A stretch of 64,000 nucleotides of DNA from Microbacteriaceae bacterium X2B. GTDB lineage: Bacteria > Actinomycetota > Actinomycetes > Actinomycetales > Microbacteriaceae. Below are positions 24,312-33,335 of the stretch, in pieces (position 1 is the first letter of the stretch; every line of letters begins with the position of its first letter). The stretch is taken from NCBI GenBank assembly GCA_005502445.1, contig SCPB01000003.1, forward strand, positions 1 to 64,000. The letters run 5' to 3'. The notes beneath the pieces are model-generated. The model made no database searches and had not been told where the DNA came from. It saw nothing but the letters and a program-made list of their open reading frames with translations. The translations under genes and the position numbers were made by a program.

Positions 24312-25679
24312 CTACGGCAGCAGGCGCGTCGGGCCGCGGAAGAGGTACGTCGTCTCGCGGATCGACCCGAGCCCGAGCATGAGCATGAGCGCGCGCGCGA
24401 GCCCCATGCCGAAGCCGCCGTGCGGCGGCACGCCGTAGCGGAAGAAGTCGAGGTAGAACTCGAGCTCCTCGGGCTCGAGGCCTTTCTCGCGCGCCTGCTC
24501 GATCAGCACGTCGACGCGGTGCTCGCGCTGCGCGCCGGTGGCGATCTCGGTGCCGTTGTAGAGCAGGTCGTAGCTGTTCGTGAGGCCCTGATCGCCCTCG
24601 TGGCGCATGTGGTAGAACGGCCGGATCCCGCTCGCGTAGTCGGTCACGAACACGAAGTCGTGGCCGAAGTGCTCGCGCACGTGGGCCGAGAGCTGGCGCT
24701 CGCCCTCGGGGTCGAGGTCGCCGTCGGTGCGGGGCACCTGGTAACCGCGCGCCTTCACGATCTCGTGCGCCTCGGCGAGCGGGATGCGCGGGAAGGGCAG
24801 GCGGGGAACGGTGACGTCCACGCCGAAAGCTGCCTGAATCTCGGCACCGTGCTTGTCTGCGACCGCGGCGACCGCGGTCGTCACGAGCTGCTCGTGCATC
24901 GCCATGACGTCCTCGTGCGAGTCGATCCAGCTCATCTCGGCGTCGATCGACGTGAACTCGGTCGCGTGGCGCGAGGTGAACGAGGGGTCGGCGCGGAACG
25001 CCGGCGCGATCTCGAATACGCGGCCGAAGCCGGCGGGCTGCGCCATCTGCTTGAAGAACTGCGGGCTCTGGGCGAGGTAGGCCGTGCCCTCGAAGTACTC
25101 GAGCTCGAACAGCTCGGCGCGCGACTCGGAGGCGCTCGCCATGAGCTTGGGCGTGTGGATCTCGACGAAGTCGTTCTCGACCCACCACGTGCGCAGCGCG
25201 TGCTCGAACGTCGTCTGCACACGGAAGATGAGGTTCGCCTCGGGGCGACGCAGGTCGAGGAACCGCCAGTCGAGCCGCTTGTCGAGGCTCGAGTCGTCGG
25301 CGATGGGAGTCTCGGGCAGCGCCTCGCTCACGACCTCGAGCGAGGCGATCTTCACCTCGATCCCGCCGAGCTTCACGCGCTCGTCGTGCTTGAGCTCTCC
25401 CGTGACGCGCACCATGGTGCCGTGCGCGAGGCCCGAGATGGCTTCTGTGATCGCCTCGGGAATCCGATGGATCGCAGATCCATCGGCGTTGGCGTCGCGG
25501 GATCGCGATGCAATCCCCTCAGCTCCAGCGCGCAGGTTCACGAGCTGCACGGCTCCCGACTCGTCGCGCAGGATGACGAACTGCACCTTCTTCTGGTCGC
25601 GAACGGTGTCGACCCAGCCGGCCACGGTCACGGGTCCGTCGGGCAGGGCTGCGAGGTTCTTGATGAGGGTGCGGGTCAC
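24312..25679 (-). CDS. aspS: Aspartyl-tRNA synthetase, archaeal/non-discriminating type
   Basis: Charges tRNA with aspartate. The 455-residue product is of the short archaeal/eukaryal type: an N-terminal OB fold (VTVAGWVDTVRDQKKVQFVILRDES split by normal spacing), motif 2 near FRADPSFTSRHATEFTSID and motif 3 GGFGMGLARALML close to the C-terminus, without the GAD insertion of bacterial AspRS. Such enzymes often also charge tRNA-Asn and depend on an amidotransferase. An unusual insert follows the first strands of the OB fold (about residues 56-85) and contains a perfect DNA inverted repeat. The start is GTG at 25679. Confidence 0.92.
   Translation of the reverse strand: MTRTLIKNLAALPDGPVTVAGWVDTVRDQKKVQFVILRDESGAVQLVNLRAGAEGIASRSRDANADGSAIHRIPEAITEAISGLAHGTMVRVTGELKHDERVKLGGIEVKIASLEVVSEALPETPIADDSSLDKRLDWRFLDLRRPEANLIFRVQTTFEHALRTWWVENDFVEIHTPKLMASASESRAELFELEYFEGTAYLAQSPQFFKQMAQPAGFGRVFEIAPAFRADPSFTSRHATEFTSIDAEMSWIDSHEDVMAMHEQLVTTAVAAVADKHGAEIQAAFGVDVTVPRLPFPRIPLAEAHEIVKARGYQVPRTDGDLDPEGERQLSAHVREHFGHDFVFVTDYASGIRPFYHMRHEGDQGLTNSYDLLYNGTEIATGAQREHRVDVLIEQAREKGLEPEELEFYLDFFRYGVPPHGGFGMGLARALMLMLGLGSIRETTYLFRGPTRLLP
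25464..25486. repeat. Perfect 10-base inverted repeat inside aspS
   Basis: CCGATGGATC-GCA-GATCCATCGG lies in the region encoding the extra segment of the OB domain. It is very symmetric for coding DNA and marks the likely point of insertion. Confidence 0.7.
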
Positions 25680-25769
25680 GAGAGGGCAGTCTACCGGCGG
25701 CGCGGATGCCCCACCGAGGCCGCGACCGGGCAGAAGGCTGCGGCTGCCGCCCCTCGTAGACTGGGGGGC

Positions 25770-26402
25770 ATGACCGCCGACATCGTCCACCTCGTGCGGC
25801 ACGGCGAGGTGCACAACCCGCGGCGGGTGCTCTACGGGCGACTCGACGGCTACCGCTTGAGCGACCTCGGGCACCGCATGGCGGCCTCGGCGGTGCAGAC
25901 CCTCGCCGGCCACCCCGTCACGGCCCTCTACGCCAGCCCGCTGCAGCGCGCGCAGGAGTCGGCGCAGCCCTGGGCCGAGGCCTTCGGTCTGCCCGTGCAC
26001 ACCGACGACCGGCTGATCGAGCCGACCAACCGCTTCGAGGGCAAGCGCATGAACAAGCGCACGCTGCTCGACCCGCGGCACTGGCACCTCATGCGCGACC
26101 CCTCCGTTCCGAGCTGGGGCGAGCCCTTCGCCGAGATCGCGGCGCGGATGCTCCTGGCGATGCGCGAGGCGCACGAGCACACCGACGCGGGCGAGGTCGT
26201 CATGGTCAGCCACCAGCTGCCGATCTGGACGGTGCACCGCGCCGTCGCGGGCGAGCGCCTCGCGCACGACCCGCGCAAGCGGCGATGCTCGTTATCGAGC
26301 GTGACGAGCTTCCAGTGGCGCGACGGCGGGTTCATCGAGGTCGGCTACCAGGATTCTGCGGCAGAATACCTTGCGGCATCAATCGACTTAGGAGCTGTGT
26401 GA
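25770..26402 (+). CDS. Histidine phosphatase family protein
   Basis: A 210-residue phosphoglycerate-mutase-like phosphatase. The catalytic RHG is in VHLVRHGE at the N-terminus, a second Arg pair in YASPLQRAQESA, and the second histidine in VVMVSHQLPIW. Its stop overlaps the GTG of the thioredoxin-like lipoprotein (GTGA), so it heads the cytochrome-assembly operon, an arrangement widespread in Actinobacteria. Substrate unknown. Confidence 0.92.
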   Translation: MTADIVHLVRHGEVHNPRRVLYGRLDGYRLSDLGHRMAASAVQTLAGHPVTALYASPLQRAQESAQPWAEAFGLPVHTDDRLIEPTNRFEGKRMNKRTLLDPRHWHLMRDPSVPSWGEPFAEIAARMLLAMREAHEHTDAGEVVMVSHQLPIWTVHRAVAGERLAHDPRKRRCSLSSVTSFQWRDGGFIEVGYQDSAAEYLAASIDLGAV

Positions 26403-27001
26403 CGATCCTTACCGCCTCCCGCGTCGCGGCGCTTGTCGTCGGGGCGCTGGCGCTTACAGGCTGCTCGACGGGCGCCGACGATCTGGCGGCGCAGTACCGC
26501 GCGGGTACCGGCCAGGGCTACATCTCCGGTGACGGCGCATACACCGTCGTCGACGAGCGCGACCGCGGCGAGCCCGTGGTCTTCAGCGCCACTCTCGATA
26601 CAGGGGGCACGATCTCCACCGATGACCTCGCCGGGCAGGTCTACGTCGTCAACTTCTGGTACGCGAGTTGTCCGCCGTGCCGCGTGGAGGCGCCGGATCT
26701 GGAATCGCTGGCTCAGGAGTTCCGCGACGTCGGCGTGCCGTTCATCGGCGTCAACATCCGCGACACGGTGGCGGTGTCTCGCACCTTCGCCGACGAGTTC
26801 GGCGTGAGCTATTCCTCGATCATCGACGTCAACGACGGCGGCGTGCGCCTCGCCTTCGCCGGCGAGGTCGCGCCGAATGCCGTTCCGACGACCCTCGTCG
26901 TCGACCGCCAAGGCCGTGTCGCGGCGCGCATCTCGGGGCTGCTCACCGAGCCCTCGACGCTGCGTGCCATGATCAACGACACGCTCGCCGAAGCGAACTG
27001 A
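26399..27001 (+). CDS. TlpA/ResA-like thioredoxin lipoprotein
   Basis: A 200-residue exported thiol-disulfide protein. The lipobox is LTGC after a hydrophobic signal, and the redox motif CPPC lies in FWYASCPPCRVEAP. It is expected to keep apocytochrome c haem-binding cysteines reduced outside the membrane, receiving electrons from the CcdA product encoded next. The GTG start overlaps the phosphatase stop. Confidence 0.93.
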   Translation: MTILTASRVAALVVGALALTGCSTGADDLAAQYRAGTGQGYISGDGAYTVVDERDRGEPVVFSATLDTGGTISTDDLAGQVYVVNFWYASCPPCRVEAPDLESLAQEFRDVGVPFIGVNIRDTVAVSRTFADEFGVSYSSIIDVNDGGVRLAFAGEVAPNAVPTTLVVDRQGRVAARISGLLTEPSTLRAMINDTLAEAN

Positions 27002-27006
27002 GCCAC

Positions 27007-27756
27007 GTGATCGTCAATTCGGTCGGCGAGATCGTCATGAGCGGAAACCTTCTGCTCGCACTGCCGATCGCTCTCGCCGCGGGTTTCCTCGCCTTCGCCT
27101 CTCCGTGCGTCCTTCCTCTCGTGCCGAGTTACCTCGCGTACGTCAGTGGCATAGCGCGACCTGCCGAAGGGGGTCGCGAGCGTGCGCGGCTCCTGCTCGG
27201 CGTGCTGTTGTTCGTGCTCGGCTTCAGCCTCGTCTTCGTGATGTTCTCGATCGTGTTCGCCACCGCGGGATTGCTGCTGCAACAGCAACTGGGGCTCATC
27301 ACCCGCATCGCGGGCGTCATCGTCATCCTCATGGGCCTCGTCTTCATCGGCCAGGTCGCCTTTTTGCAGCGCACCGTCAGACCGCGATTCACCGTCGCGA
27401 CGGGCTTGGGTGGAGCGCCCCTGCTCGGCATCGTGTTCGGTCTCGGCTGGGCGCCGTGCATCGGACCGACGCTCGTCGCGGTCAACGCGCTCGTCATCAA
27501 CGAGGGCGACATCGGCCGTGCGGCGCTCATCGGGCTCTTCTACTGCCTCGGTCTGGGCATCCCGTTTCTGCTCATCGCGCTCGGATTCCGGTGGGCCGCG
27601 AGAGCAAACGAGTGGCTCAAGCGACACATCCGTGTCATCAACGTGATCGGCGGCGCCCTCCTCATCGCCATCGGCATCGCCATGGTGACCGGGCTGTGGC
27701 AGATCTTCATCTCGAACCTCGGGGCGGTGATCGGTGGAACCGTTACGCCCCTCTGA
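27007..27756 (+). CDS. ccdA: CcdA-like cytochrome c biogenesis membrane protein
   Basis: A 249-residue protein with six membrane helices that moves reducing power from cytosolic thioredoxin to the TlpA-like lipoprotein. The two redox cysteines are visible in FASPCVLPLVPSYLAY (helix 1) and GWAPCIGPTL (helix 4). A GTG at 27007 or ATG at 27037 could be the start; the former gives the usual distance to helix 1. It overlaps resB by 23 bases. Confidence 0.93.
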   Translation: MIVNSVGEIVMSGNLLLALPIALAAGFLAFASPCVLPLVPSYLAYVSGIARPAEGGRERARLLLGVLLFVLGFSLVFVMFSIVFATAGLLLQQQLGLITRIAGVIVILMGLVFIGQVAFLQRTVRPRFTVATGLGGAPLLGIVFGLGWAPCIGPTLVAVNALVINEGDIGRAALIGLFYCLGLGIPFLLIALGFRWAARANEWLKRHIRVINVIGGALLIAIGIAMVTGLWQIFISNLGAVIGGTVTPL

Positions 27757-29371
27757 TCACTTCGACGCGGACGCGATCCGCGCCGAGAGCGACGATGCGT
27801 CCGCGATCCGCATCGTGCAGCCGAGACTCCGCGCGGGGGGGTACCTGCGGTTCGCATGGCGCCAACTGACGAGTATGCGAACAGCCCTCGTGCTGCTGCT
27901 GCTGCTCACCGTCGCGGCCATTCCGGGCTCGCTCGTACCGCAGCGCTCGGCCGATCCCAATGGCGTGGTGCAGTACCGGAGGAACAATCCGGATCTCTTT
28001 CCGATCCTCGACGGGCTCCAACTCTTCGACACCTACACCTCGGTGTGGTTCTCTGCGATCTACCTGCTGCTGTTCGTCTCGCTCATCGGCTGCATCATCC
28101 CCCGTACCCTGCACCACGCACGCGCCCTGCGCGCGGAACCTCCGAAGACACCGGCCCGACTCCAGCGCCTGGTCGGCTACCAGACGGCGGATGCTCCCGG
28201 CACCGTCGACGAGGCCCTCGACGCAGCACGCGCTGAGCTCAGACGCCTGCGATACCGTGTGGCTCGTTATGGCGACTCGCTCTCGGCGGAGCGCGGCTAC
28301 TTGCGCGAGACCGGAAACCTCGTCTTCCACGCATCCCTCGTCGGTATCCTGGCGACGGTCGGTTTCGCTGGCGGTTTCGGATACAACGGGCAGAAGGTCA
28401 TCGTCGAAGGCGACGCTTTCATCAACCAGCTCGGTACGTACGACTCGTTCAATCCGGGACGGCTCTTCAACGAGGCGCGGCTCGACCCGTTCGCCGTCGC
28501 CCTCGAGGAGTTCGTGCCCGAGTACGCGGTGGACCGCGAGACGGGAATGCCGCAAGCGCTGGACTACACCGCGTACGTGTCGGTGACGGAGGACGGCACC
28601 ACGCGTCGCGAGCAGATCAAGGTGAACGAGCCGATCGCCATCGCCGGGACGACCGCGTATCTGCTCGGCAACGGCTTCGCCCCCACGCTCACGGTCAGGG
28701 ACCCGGACGGGAAGGTCGTCTTCCAACAGCCGACTGCCTATCTGCCGCAGGATTCCAATCTCACAAGCCTCGGTGTCATCAAGATCCCCGATGGTCTCGC
28801 CGAGCAGGTCGGTATGATCAGCTTCTTCTACCCCTCAGCCCTCCCGCTCGCGTCGGGTGCGCTCACCTCGATCTTCCCCGAACCCGACCAACCCGTTCTG
28901 ACCCTCAACGCCTTCACGGGCGATCTCGGCCTGGATGCGGGTGTTCCCCGCAATGCCTACGCGCTCAACACCGATGGACTGACGCAGATCACCGGCGGCG
29001 ACACGGGCGTGGAATCTCTCGTGCTCGGCCTCGGACAGAGTGCCGACCTGCCCAATGGGCTCGGTTCTGTCGAGTTCACATCGCTCCAGCGGTTCGTGAG
29101 TCTGGAATTCCACCACGACCCGACTCAGGAGGGCGTCCTCATCTTCGCGATCCTGCTCCTCGCGGGGCTCATCGTGAGCCTGTGGGTGCCGCGGCGCCGG
29201 TTGTGGGTGGTGGCGACCGGCAGCGGGAGCGGTGTGCGCCTGCAGTACGCGGGTCTCGCGCGGGGTGACGACCCAGCCCTCGAGAGCGCCGTCGCCGCAT
29301 TCGCGAAAGCCCACGGGGAGAGGCTGGCGCCGGCGACCCCGCCCGGCGCCGTTGCGGAGAAGCGGGTTTAG
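27734..29371 (+). CDS. resB: Cytochrome c biogenesis protein ResB (Ccs1)
   Basis: A 545-residue System II haem-handling protein. After a cytosolic N-terminus come helices at about 50-65, 100-118 and 185-205, a large extracytoplasmic domain, and a last helix in GVLIFAILLLAGLIVSLWVPRRR. The conserved LVPQ after the first helix is present. It works in a complex with CcsB to attach haem to c-type cytochromes. CcsB is normally the next gene but is 5.6 kb away here. A broken copy of the ResB C-terminus lies at 31903-32115. Confidence 0.93.
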   Translation: MEPLRPSDHFDADAIRAESDDASAIRIVQPRLRAGGYLRFAWRQLTSMRTALVLLLLLTVAAIPGSLVPQRSADPNGVVQYRRNNPDLFPILDGLQLFDTYTSVWFSAIYLLLFVSLIGCIIPRTLHHARALRAEPPKTPARLQRLVGYQTADAPGTVDEALDAARAELRRLRYRVARYGDSLSAERGYLRETGNLVFHASLVGILATVGFAGGFGYNGQKVIVEGDAFINQLGTYDSFNPGRLFNEARLDPFAVALEEFVPEYAVDRETGMPQALDYTAYVSVTEDGTTRREQIKVNEPIAIAGTTAYLLGNGFAPTLTVRDPDGKVVFQQPTAYLPQDSNLTSLGVIKIPDGLAEQVGMISFFYPSALPLASGALTSIFPEPDQPVLTLNAFTGDLGLDAGVPRNAYALNTDGLTQITGGDTGVESLVLGLGQSADLPNGLGSVEFTSLQRFVSLEFHHDPTQEGVLIFAILLLAGLIVSLWVPRRRLWVVATGSGSGVRLQYAGLARGDDPALESAVAAFAKAHGERLAPATPPGAVAEKRV

Positions 29372-30315
29372 CCGCGCTGATCGCCGCGTGGCGACTCGAG
29401 ACGCTGCAGGAAGGCGTTGTAGGCCTCGAGTTCTGCATCCCCGTCCCGATCGATCTCCACATCCCGGCGGCGTGTCCTGAGCGTCTCGTCGCGATACCAG
29501 GCGCCGAGCAGCCACAGCAGCATGAGCACGGTCGGGCCTTCGCCATAGGACCAGGCGAGCCCGCCCGCGATCTGCTGGTCGACGAGCGGATCGAGATCCC
29601 ACGACGCCGGCGGCGAGGCGAACGCCTCGACGAGCGGGGTGGTGGCGATCATCAGGATGACCCCGAAGAAGGCGTGCAGCGCCACCTCGACGGCGACGTC
29701 CAGGATCTTCGCCGGATAGGACTGGCGCACGGGGAGCGGATCGGGGCTGAGGATCGGCACCGCGAAGAGGACGCCCGCGACCAGGAATCCCAGTTCGAGT
29801 GCGATGTGCCCGGGTATGGACGCGAGCAGTCCGTCTGCGATCTCGCTCAGGTAGAGGCCGTAGTAGGTGACCAGGAACAGCGGGATTCCGAAGGCCGGAT
29901 GGAGGATCCAACGCGCGAGTCGTGATCGCAGCGCGGTGAGCGCCGCTCGACGCAGGCTGCGGCCGAATCCACGACTCGGGGTGGTGAGCAGCAGCATCCG
30001 GCCTGGCGCTCCCCACACGAGCAGCGGCGGGATGAGGATCATGAGCGTGAGCTGTTGGAACATGAACACCGAGAACATCCCGTATCCGTAGTCCTCCAGC
30101 CGCAGGCCGGTCAGAGCGATCAGCAGACCGCATGCGGCGAGGAAGCTCACGACGCGCATGACCGGCCAGCGCCGACCCCGAGCGATCAGCGTGGCCCAGC
30201 CGAGCAGGTAGAGGAGGCCGAGGGCGGCTCCCAGCGCGGGCAGCGCGGGAGGCGCTGCGGATCCCCAGGTGAGGAATGCGTCCCACGACGGCGGCTCGGT
30301 CGGGAGTTCGATCAT
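29368..30315 (-). CDS. CtaG-like cytochrome c oxidase assembly protein (caa3_CtaG)
   Basis: A 315-residue membrane protein with about seven helices, of the family implicated in copper insertion into caa3-type oxidases. Hallmarks are the opening helices, MFQQLTLMILIPPLLVWGAP, LHPAFGIPLFLVTYYGLY and ALHAFFGVILM, with His and Met residues that can bind copper. It is convergent with resB (four bases shared) and heads the interrupting segment between resB and ccsB. Confidence 0.88.
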   Translation of the reverse strand: MIELPTEPPSWDAFLTWGSAAPPALPALGAALGLLYLLGWATLIARGRRWPVMRVVSFLAACGLLIALTGLRLEDYGYGMFSVFMFQQLTLMILIPPLLVWGAPGRMLLLTTPSRGFGRSLRRAALTALRSRLARWILHPAFGIPLFLVTYYGLYLSEIADGLLASIPGHIALELGFLVAGVLFAVPILSPDPLPVRQSYPAKILDVAVEVALHAFFGVILMIATTPLVEAFASPPASWDLDPLVDQQIAGGLAWSYGEGPTVLMLLWLLGAWYRDETLRTRRRDVEIDRDGDAELEAYNAFLQRLESPRGDQRG

Positions 30316-30445
30316 CGGGCGTCAGCCCCTTCCGAGAACGTCGGCGATGAGGCGCTGGGGGACGACCTCGACCCGTTGCCGACAGCGCATCTCCTCAGTC
30401 ACCATGGTCGCAGCCGCGACGGCGATCGCGGGCGCGCGCCGCCTG

Positions 30446-31294
30446 TCAGCTGGCATTCACGACGAGCCAGGCGAACGGATCGACGGGAACGCCGTCCGAT
30501 CGCACCTCGAGATGCAGGTGCGGGCCGGTGGAGAGCCCCGAGTTGCCGACACGGCCGACGAGGTCGCCGGCCTTCACCGCGTCGCCGGGTCGTAGCGGCG
30601 TGCTCCCCCACTCCATGTGCGCGTAGAGCGTACGCACCGGTTGACCGTTGACGACCGAGTCGATGAAGATGTGCTCGCCGTACGTCGACCCCTCGTCGGA
30701 GGCCGCGACGACACCGTCGGCGACGGCCGAGATCGGGGTTCCCGCGCCGCCGTCCATGTCGATCCCCCGATGGTATGTCGAGCATCCGCGGCACGGCGCA
30801 GCGCGATCGCCGAATCCCGAGGTGATGGGAACCGCGAACGGGAATGGCCAGCGCACGGCCCCCTGGCCGGCGGCGTTGTATGAGAAATCTCGATTGCCGT
30901 ACTTCGCGCGAAGCAGTTCTTCCGGGCTCGTCGCCGACCACTCGTCGCGAGTCGCGACCTGGGGGAGGGCGCCGTCACGGTCGGCCGTCGTCATCGACTG
31001 GGTGGGGGCATCCCGCGTCACCGTCGAGGAGGCGGCCGCGACATCGGCGTAGGCCCTCGACCGGGGAAGGGAGAGGTCGGGGATGCTCGTTCCGACCAGC
31101 AGTGCCGCCGCCGCGCCCATCGCCGTCACCGAGGAGAGCGCGCGCAGCCCGCGCCTGGCGAAGGCCGGCCGTGCACGACGGCGAGAATGGTGAGCCTTAC
31201 GCGATCGTCTTCGGTCGCCTCGTGGACGGGGATCGGAGCGGCGGTGCGCCGCGGAGTCGGTGGCGGGGGAGTGGATCCGCGTGGAAGTGTGCAT
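30446..31294 (-). CDS. M23-family metallopeptidase, exported
   Basis: A 282-residue predicted peptidoglycan hydrolase. After a strongly basic N-terminus is a hydrophobic export segment (LSSVTAMGAAAALLVG). The LytM domain has the zinc ligands in HRGIDMD and HLHLEV. The stretch from LRAKYGNRDFSY to the C-terminus (LVVNAS) is nearly the same as in the second M23 gene at 59495, so the two are close paralogues. The N-terminal third differs. Confidence 0.9.
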   Translation of the reverse strand: MHTSTRIHSPATDSAAHRRSDPRPRGDRRRSRKAHHSRRRARPAFARRGLRALSSVTAMGAAAALLVGTSIPDLSLPRSRAYADVAAASSTVTRDAPTQSMTTADRDGALPQVATRDEWSATSPEELLRAKYGNRDFSYNAAGQGAVRWPFPFAVPITSGFGDRAAPCRGCSTYHRGIDMDGGAGTPISAVADGVVAASDEGSTYGEHIFIDSVVNGQPVRTLYAHMEWGSTPLRPGDAVKAGDLVGRVGNSGLSTGPHLHLEVRSDGVPVDPFAWLVVNAS

Positions 31295-31445
31295 GAACGG
31301 CGTTCTTTCGGGGTCGACGGTGTCGGACGCTCCTGCGTCGCGATGGCGAGCAGGGTGCGCGCTCGCCGACCCTGGGCGGCCCCGCGGAGAGATTCGCGAG
31401 GTCGGTGCGGTCGGGGTCGGTGTCAGCGCGCGCGAGCGCCGCCGA

Positions 31446-31841
31446 TCATGTGCGACTGACCGCCAGGGCGATGAGGTCGACCGGCCGCCGCCACGGGAGA
31501 GCCGGTAGGGCAGCCGGGCACCGGAAGAGCGACGGGAGCGCCGCCCCTCGGTCGAGCAGTGGCCACCGCCGTGCGCCGCGAATGCCCAACGCCGCGGTCA
31601 CGGCTGCGGCGACGGCGCAGAGCAACACCAGCGTCTCGTGCACAGGCCCGCTGCAGAATGCGCACGGCTCCGCGTACGCGGCGGCGGGGTCATCGACAAC
31701 ATCCGGCGACGCAAAGTCAGCCGCGCTCGCGATACCCAAGTGATCGTCCTCGATGCGCTGCGAGGAGTGGATCGAAAGGAGGACGGCGGCGAAACCGAGC
31801 ACGACTGCGAGGACGGCGTAGAGAATCCGTCGATCGCCCAT
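31446..31841 (-). CDS. DUF6153-like small membrane protein
   Basis: A 131-residue protein: one N-terminal helix ending IHSS, an extracytoplasmic segment with CAFC, a second helix (LVLLCAVAAAVTAALGI) and a basic tail ending VSRT. This plan matches DUF6153 proteins, which are often found beside metal-handling genes. A second member is encoded at 46679. Function unknown; the cysteine pair could bind metal. Confidence 0.6.
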   Translation of the reverse strand: MGDRRILYAVLAVVLGFAAVLLSIHSSQRIEDDHLGIASAADFASPDVVDDPAAAYAEPCAFCSGPVHETLVLLCAVAAAVTAALGIRGARRWPLLDRGAALPSLFRCPAALPALPWRRPVDLIALAVSRT

Positions 31842-31902
31842 CGACCCACTATCGCACAACCGGCCAGGAAGGAGCTGGGGTGTGCCGATGAGGGAGGGGA
31901 GG

Positions 31903-32115
31903 TGCAGCTGTACCGCCGGGTCGAGTACACGGCGCTCCACCGCTTCGTGAGCCCGGAGTCCCGCCACGGCCCCACCCGGGAGAAAACCGATCTTCGTGAT
32001 CCTGATCGTCGCGAGACCGGCGGGGCGGAAGGACGACCCCGCCCTCGAAGGTGCCGTCGCCGACTTCGCCGCCCGCCACGGGCGAGGCGTCGCGCCGGCG
32101 AACGCCCGAGTCAAC
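31903..32115 (+). pseudogene. ResB C-terminal remnant
   Basis: Two adjacent frames align with the end of intact ResB: VEYTALHRFVSPESRHGPTRE matches VEFTSLQRFVSLEFHHDPTQE, then one frame on DDPALEGAVADFAARHG matches DDPALESAVAAFAKAHG. Most of the last helix is missing. It is therefore a broken second copy of the resB 3' end, on the same strand as resB and upstream of the metal genes. The rest of the 376-base gap (31842-32217) shows nothing else except AGGAGG before the next start. Confidence 0.75.
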
Positions 32116-32217
32116 CCTGAGACAACGTCGATGCGCTGTCGAGCAAACCCTCAGGGCGAGGGCAGCGAACACACCGTAAGAACGGCACGTTCGCCGCACA
32201 CTCTCAGGAGGATCACC

Positions 32218-32625
32218 ATGTCTCAGTCACCCAACCGCCTCATCGCGACCGTCTTCGGCGCGGTGTACATCCTCGTCGGCCTGCTCGGCTTCGCCTACAC
32301 GGCCGGTGTCGACTTCTTCGCCACCGAGGGCGGTCTCATCCTCGGAATCTTCGAGGTCAATGCGTTCCACAACGTCGCGCACCTGCTCATCGGGGCCGCG
32401 TTGCTCATCGCCGGGCTCAAGAGCGTTCCGGCGGCGAAGGGCGTCAACACGGCCGTCGGCGCGGCATACCTGCTGCTGGGCGTCGTCGGCCTGTTCCTCG
32501 TCGGCACGGCTGCGAACATCCTCGCGATCAACGCCGCAGACAACGTCCTGCACTTCGCCAGCGCCGCGCTGCTGCTAGCGATCGGCCTGGGTGCCGACAA
32601 GAGCGTTCGTCGCGTCGCAGCCTAG
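32218..32625 (+). CDS. DUF4383 membrane protein
   Basis: A 135-residue protein with four hydrophobic helices and the DUF4383 pattern: PNRLIATVFGAVYILVGLLGF at the start, NAFHNVAHLLIGAALL in the middle and ADNVLHFASAALLLAIGL near the end. Function unknown; the family is common in Actinobacteria and often linked to envelope stress genes. AGGAGG precedes the ATG. It begins the rightward metal-resistance segment. Confidence 0.85.
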   Translation: MSQSPNRLIATVFGAVYILVGLLGFAYTAGVDFFATEGGLILGIFEVNAFHNVAHLLIGAALLIAGLKSVPAAKGVNTAVGAAYLLLGVVGLFLVGTAANILAINAADNVLHFASAALLLAIGLGADKSVRRVAA

Positions 32626-32662
32626 CCGGTCGCGCAGGACAGAGGGAGTGGGAGGGGAAGCG

Positions 32663-33253
32663 ATGACGGTCTCCGTCGTGCGGCTGTGGCTCGCCTTCAC
32701 CGCGTTCGGTATCGGGATGATCCATCTCGCGCTCGTCGTGAGCGCACCGCTCCCGATCGCGATAGCCCTGGCCGGGCTCGGCGCTGCCGAGCTCGGCTGG
32801 GGAATCCTCGCCCTCGTGCGCGAACCGCTCCCGGTCGCACGGGCAGCGGCGGGCATGGCCGCACTGGGCGCGCTCGCCCCTCTCTCCCTCGTGCTGGTCT
32901 CGGTCCTGTCGCCGTCGGCAGCCCTCGGGGCCTCGCTGCCCACCGTGCCGATCGCCCTCGCCGCGGTGCTCCAGGTGCTCGCCGTCGCGCTGATCGCGCT
33001 CGACGCGCGGCGCGGGAACGGCGCCCCGACAGTGCCCGCCGGGGCGCCGCAGAGACGCGTCGTCCGCTCTCTGCTCGCCGCCGCGTTCGGCGCCCTCGTC
33101 GTGGGCGGTCTGACCACGCCGGCGCTCGCGGCGACCGAGGCGGGGCGCTATGCGCAGCCGCACGGTGAGCACGTCGTGGTCGATCCGTCGCCTGCTCCGA
33201 CCGGCTCGCCGACAAGCGCCGCCGACCGGCCCACCGGCCACGTCGGCCACTGA
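32663..33253 (+). CDS. Membrane protein of unknown function
   Basis: A 196-residue protein with four to five helices followed by an extracytoplasmic, proline- and histidine-containing tail (QPHGEHVVVDPSPAP ... GHVGH). GGAGGGG lies just upstream of the ATG. The His-containing tail would suit a metal-related role next to CmtR and CDF genes, but that is inference. No family recognised. Confidence 0.7.
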   Translation: MTVSVVRLWLAFTAFGIGMIHLALVVSAPLPIAIALAGLGAAELGWGILALVREPLPVARAAAGMAALGALAPLSLVLVSVLSPSAALGASLPTVPIALAAVLQVLAVALIALDARRGNGAPTVPAGAPQRRVVRSLLAAAFGALVVGGLTTPALAATEAGRYAQPHGEHVVVDPSPAPTGSPTSAADRPTGHVGH

Positions 33254-33335
33254 GCGGCGGCGGAGCTTCACGAGATCGAAGCAGGTGCCGGCGGGCCTCG
33301 CCGAAAGTACAGTCGGGCGTGTATTGTCGCTCCTC

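Noticed and set aside
24153-26402. A 749-codon forward frame covering aspS in antisense and ending in the histidine phosphatase
   Set aside because: Only the last 210 codons, starting at 25770, are real; the rest is opposite aspS.
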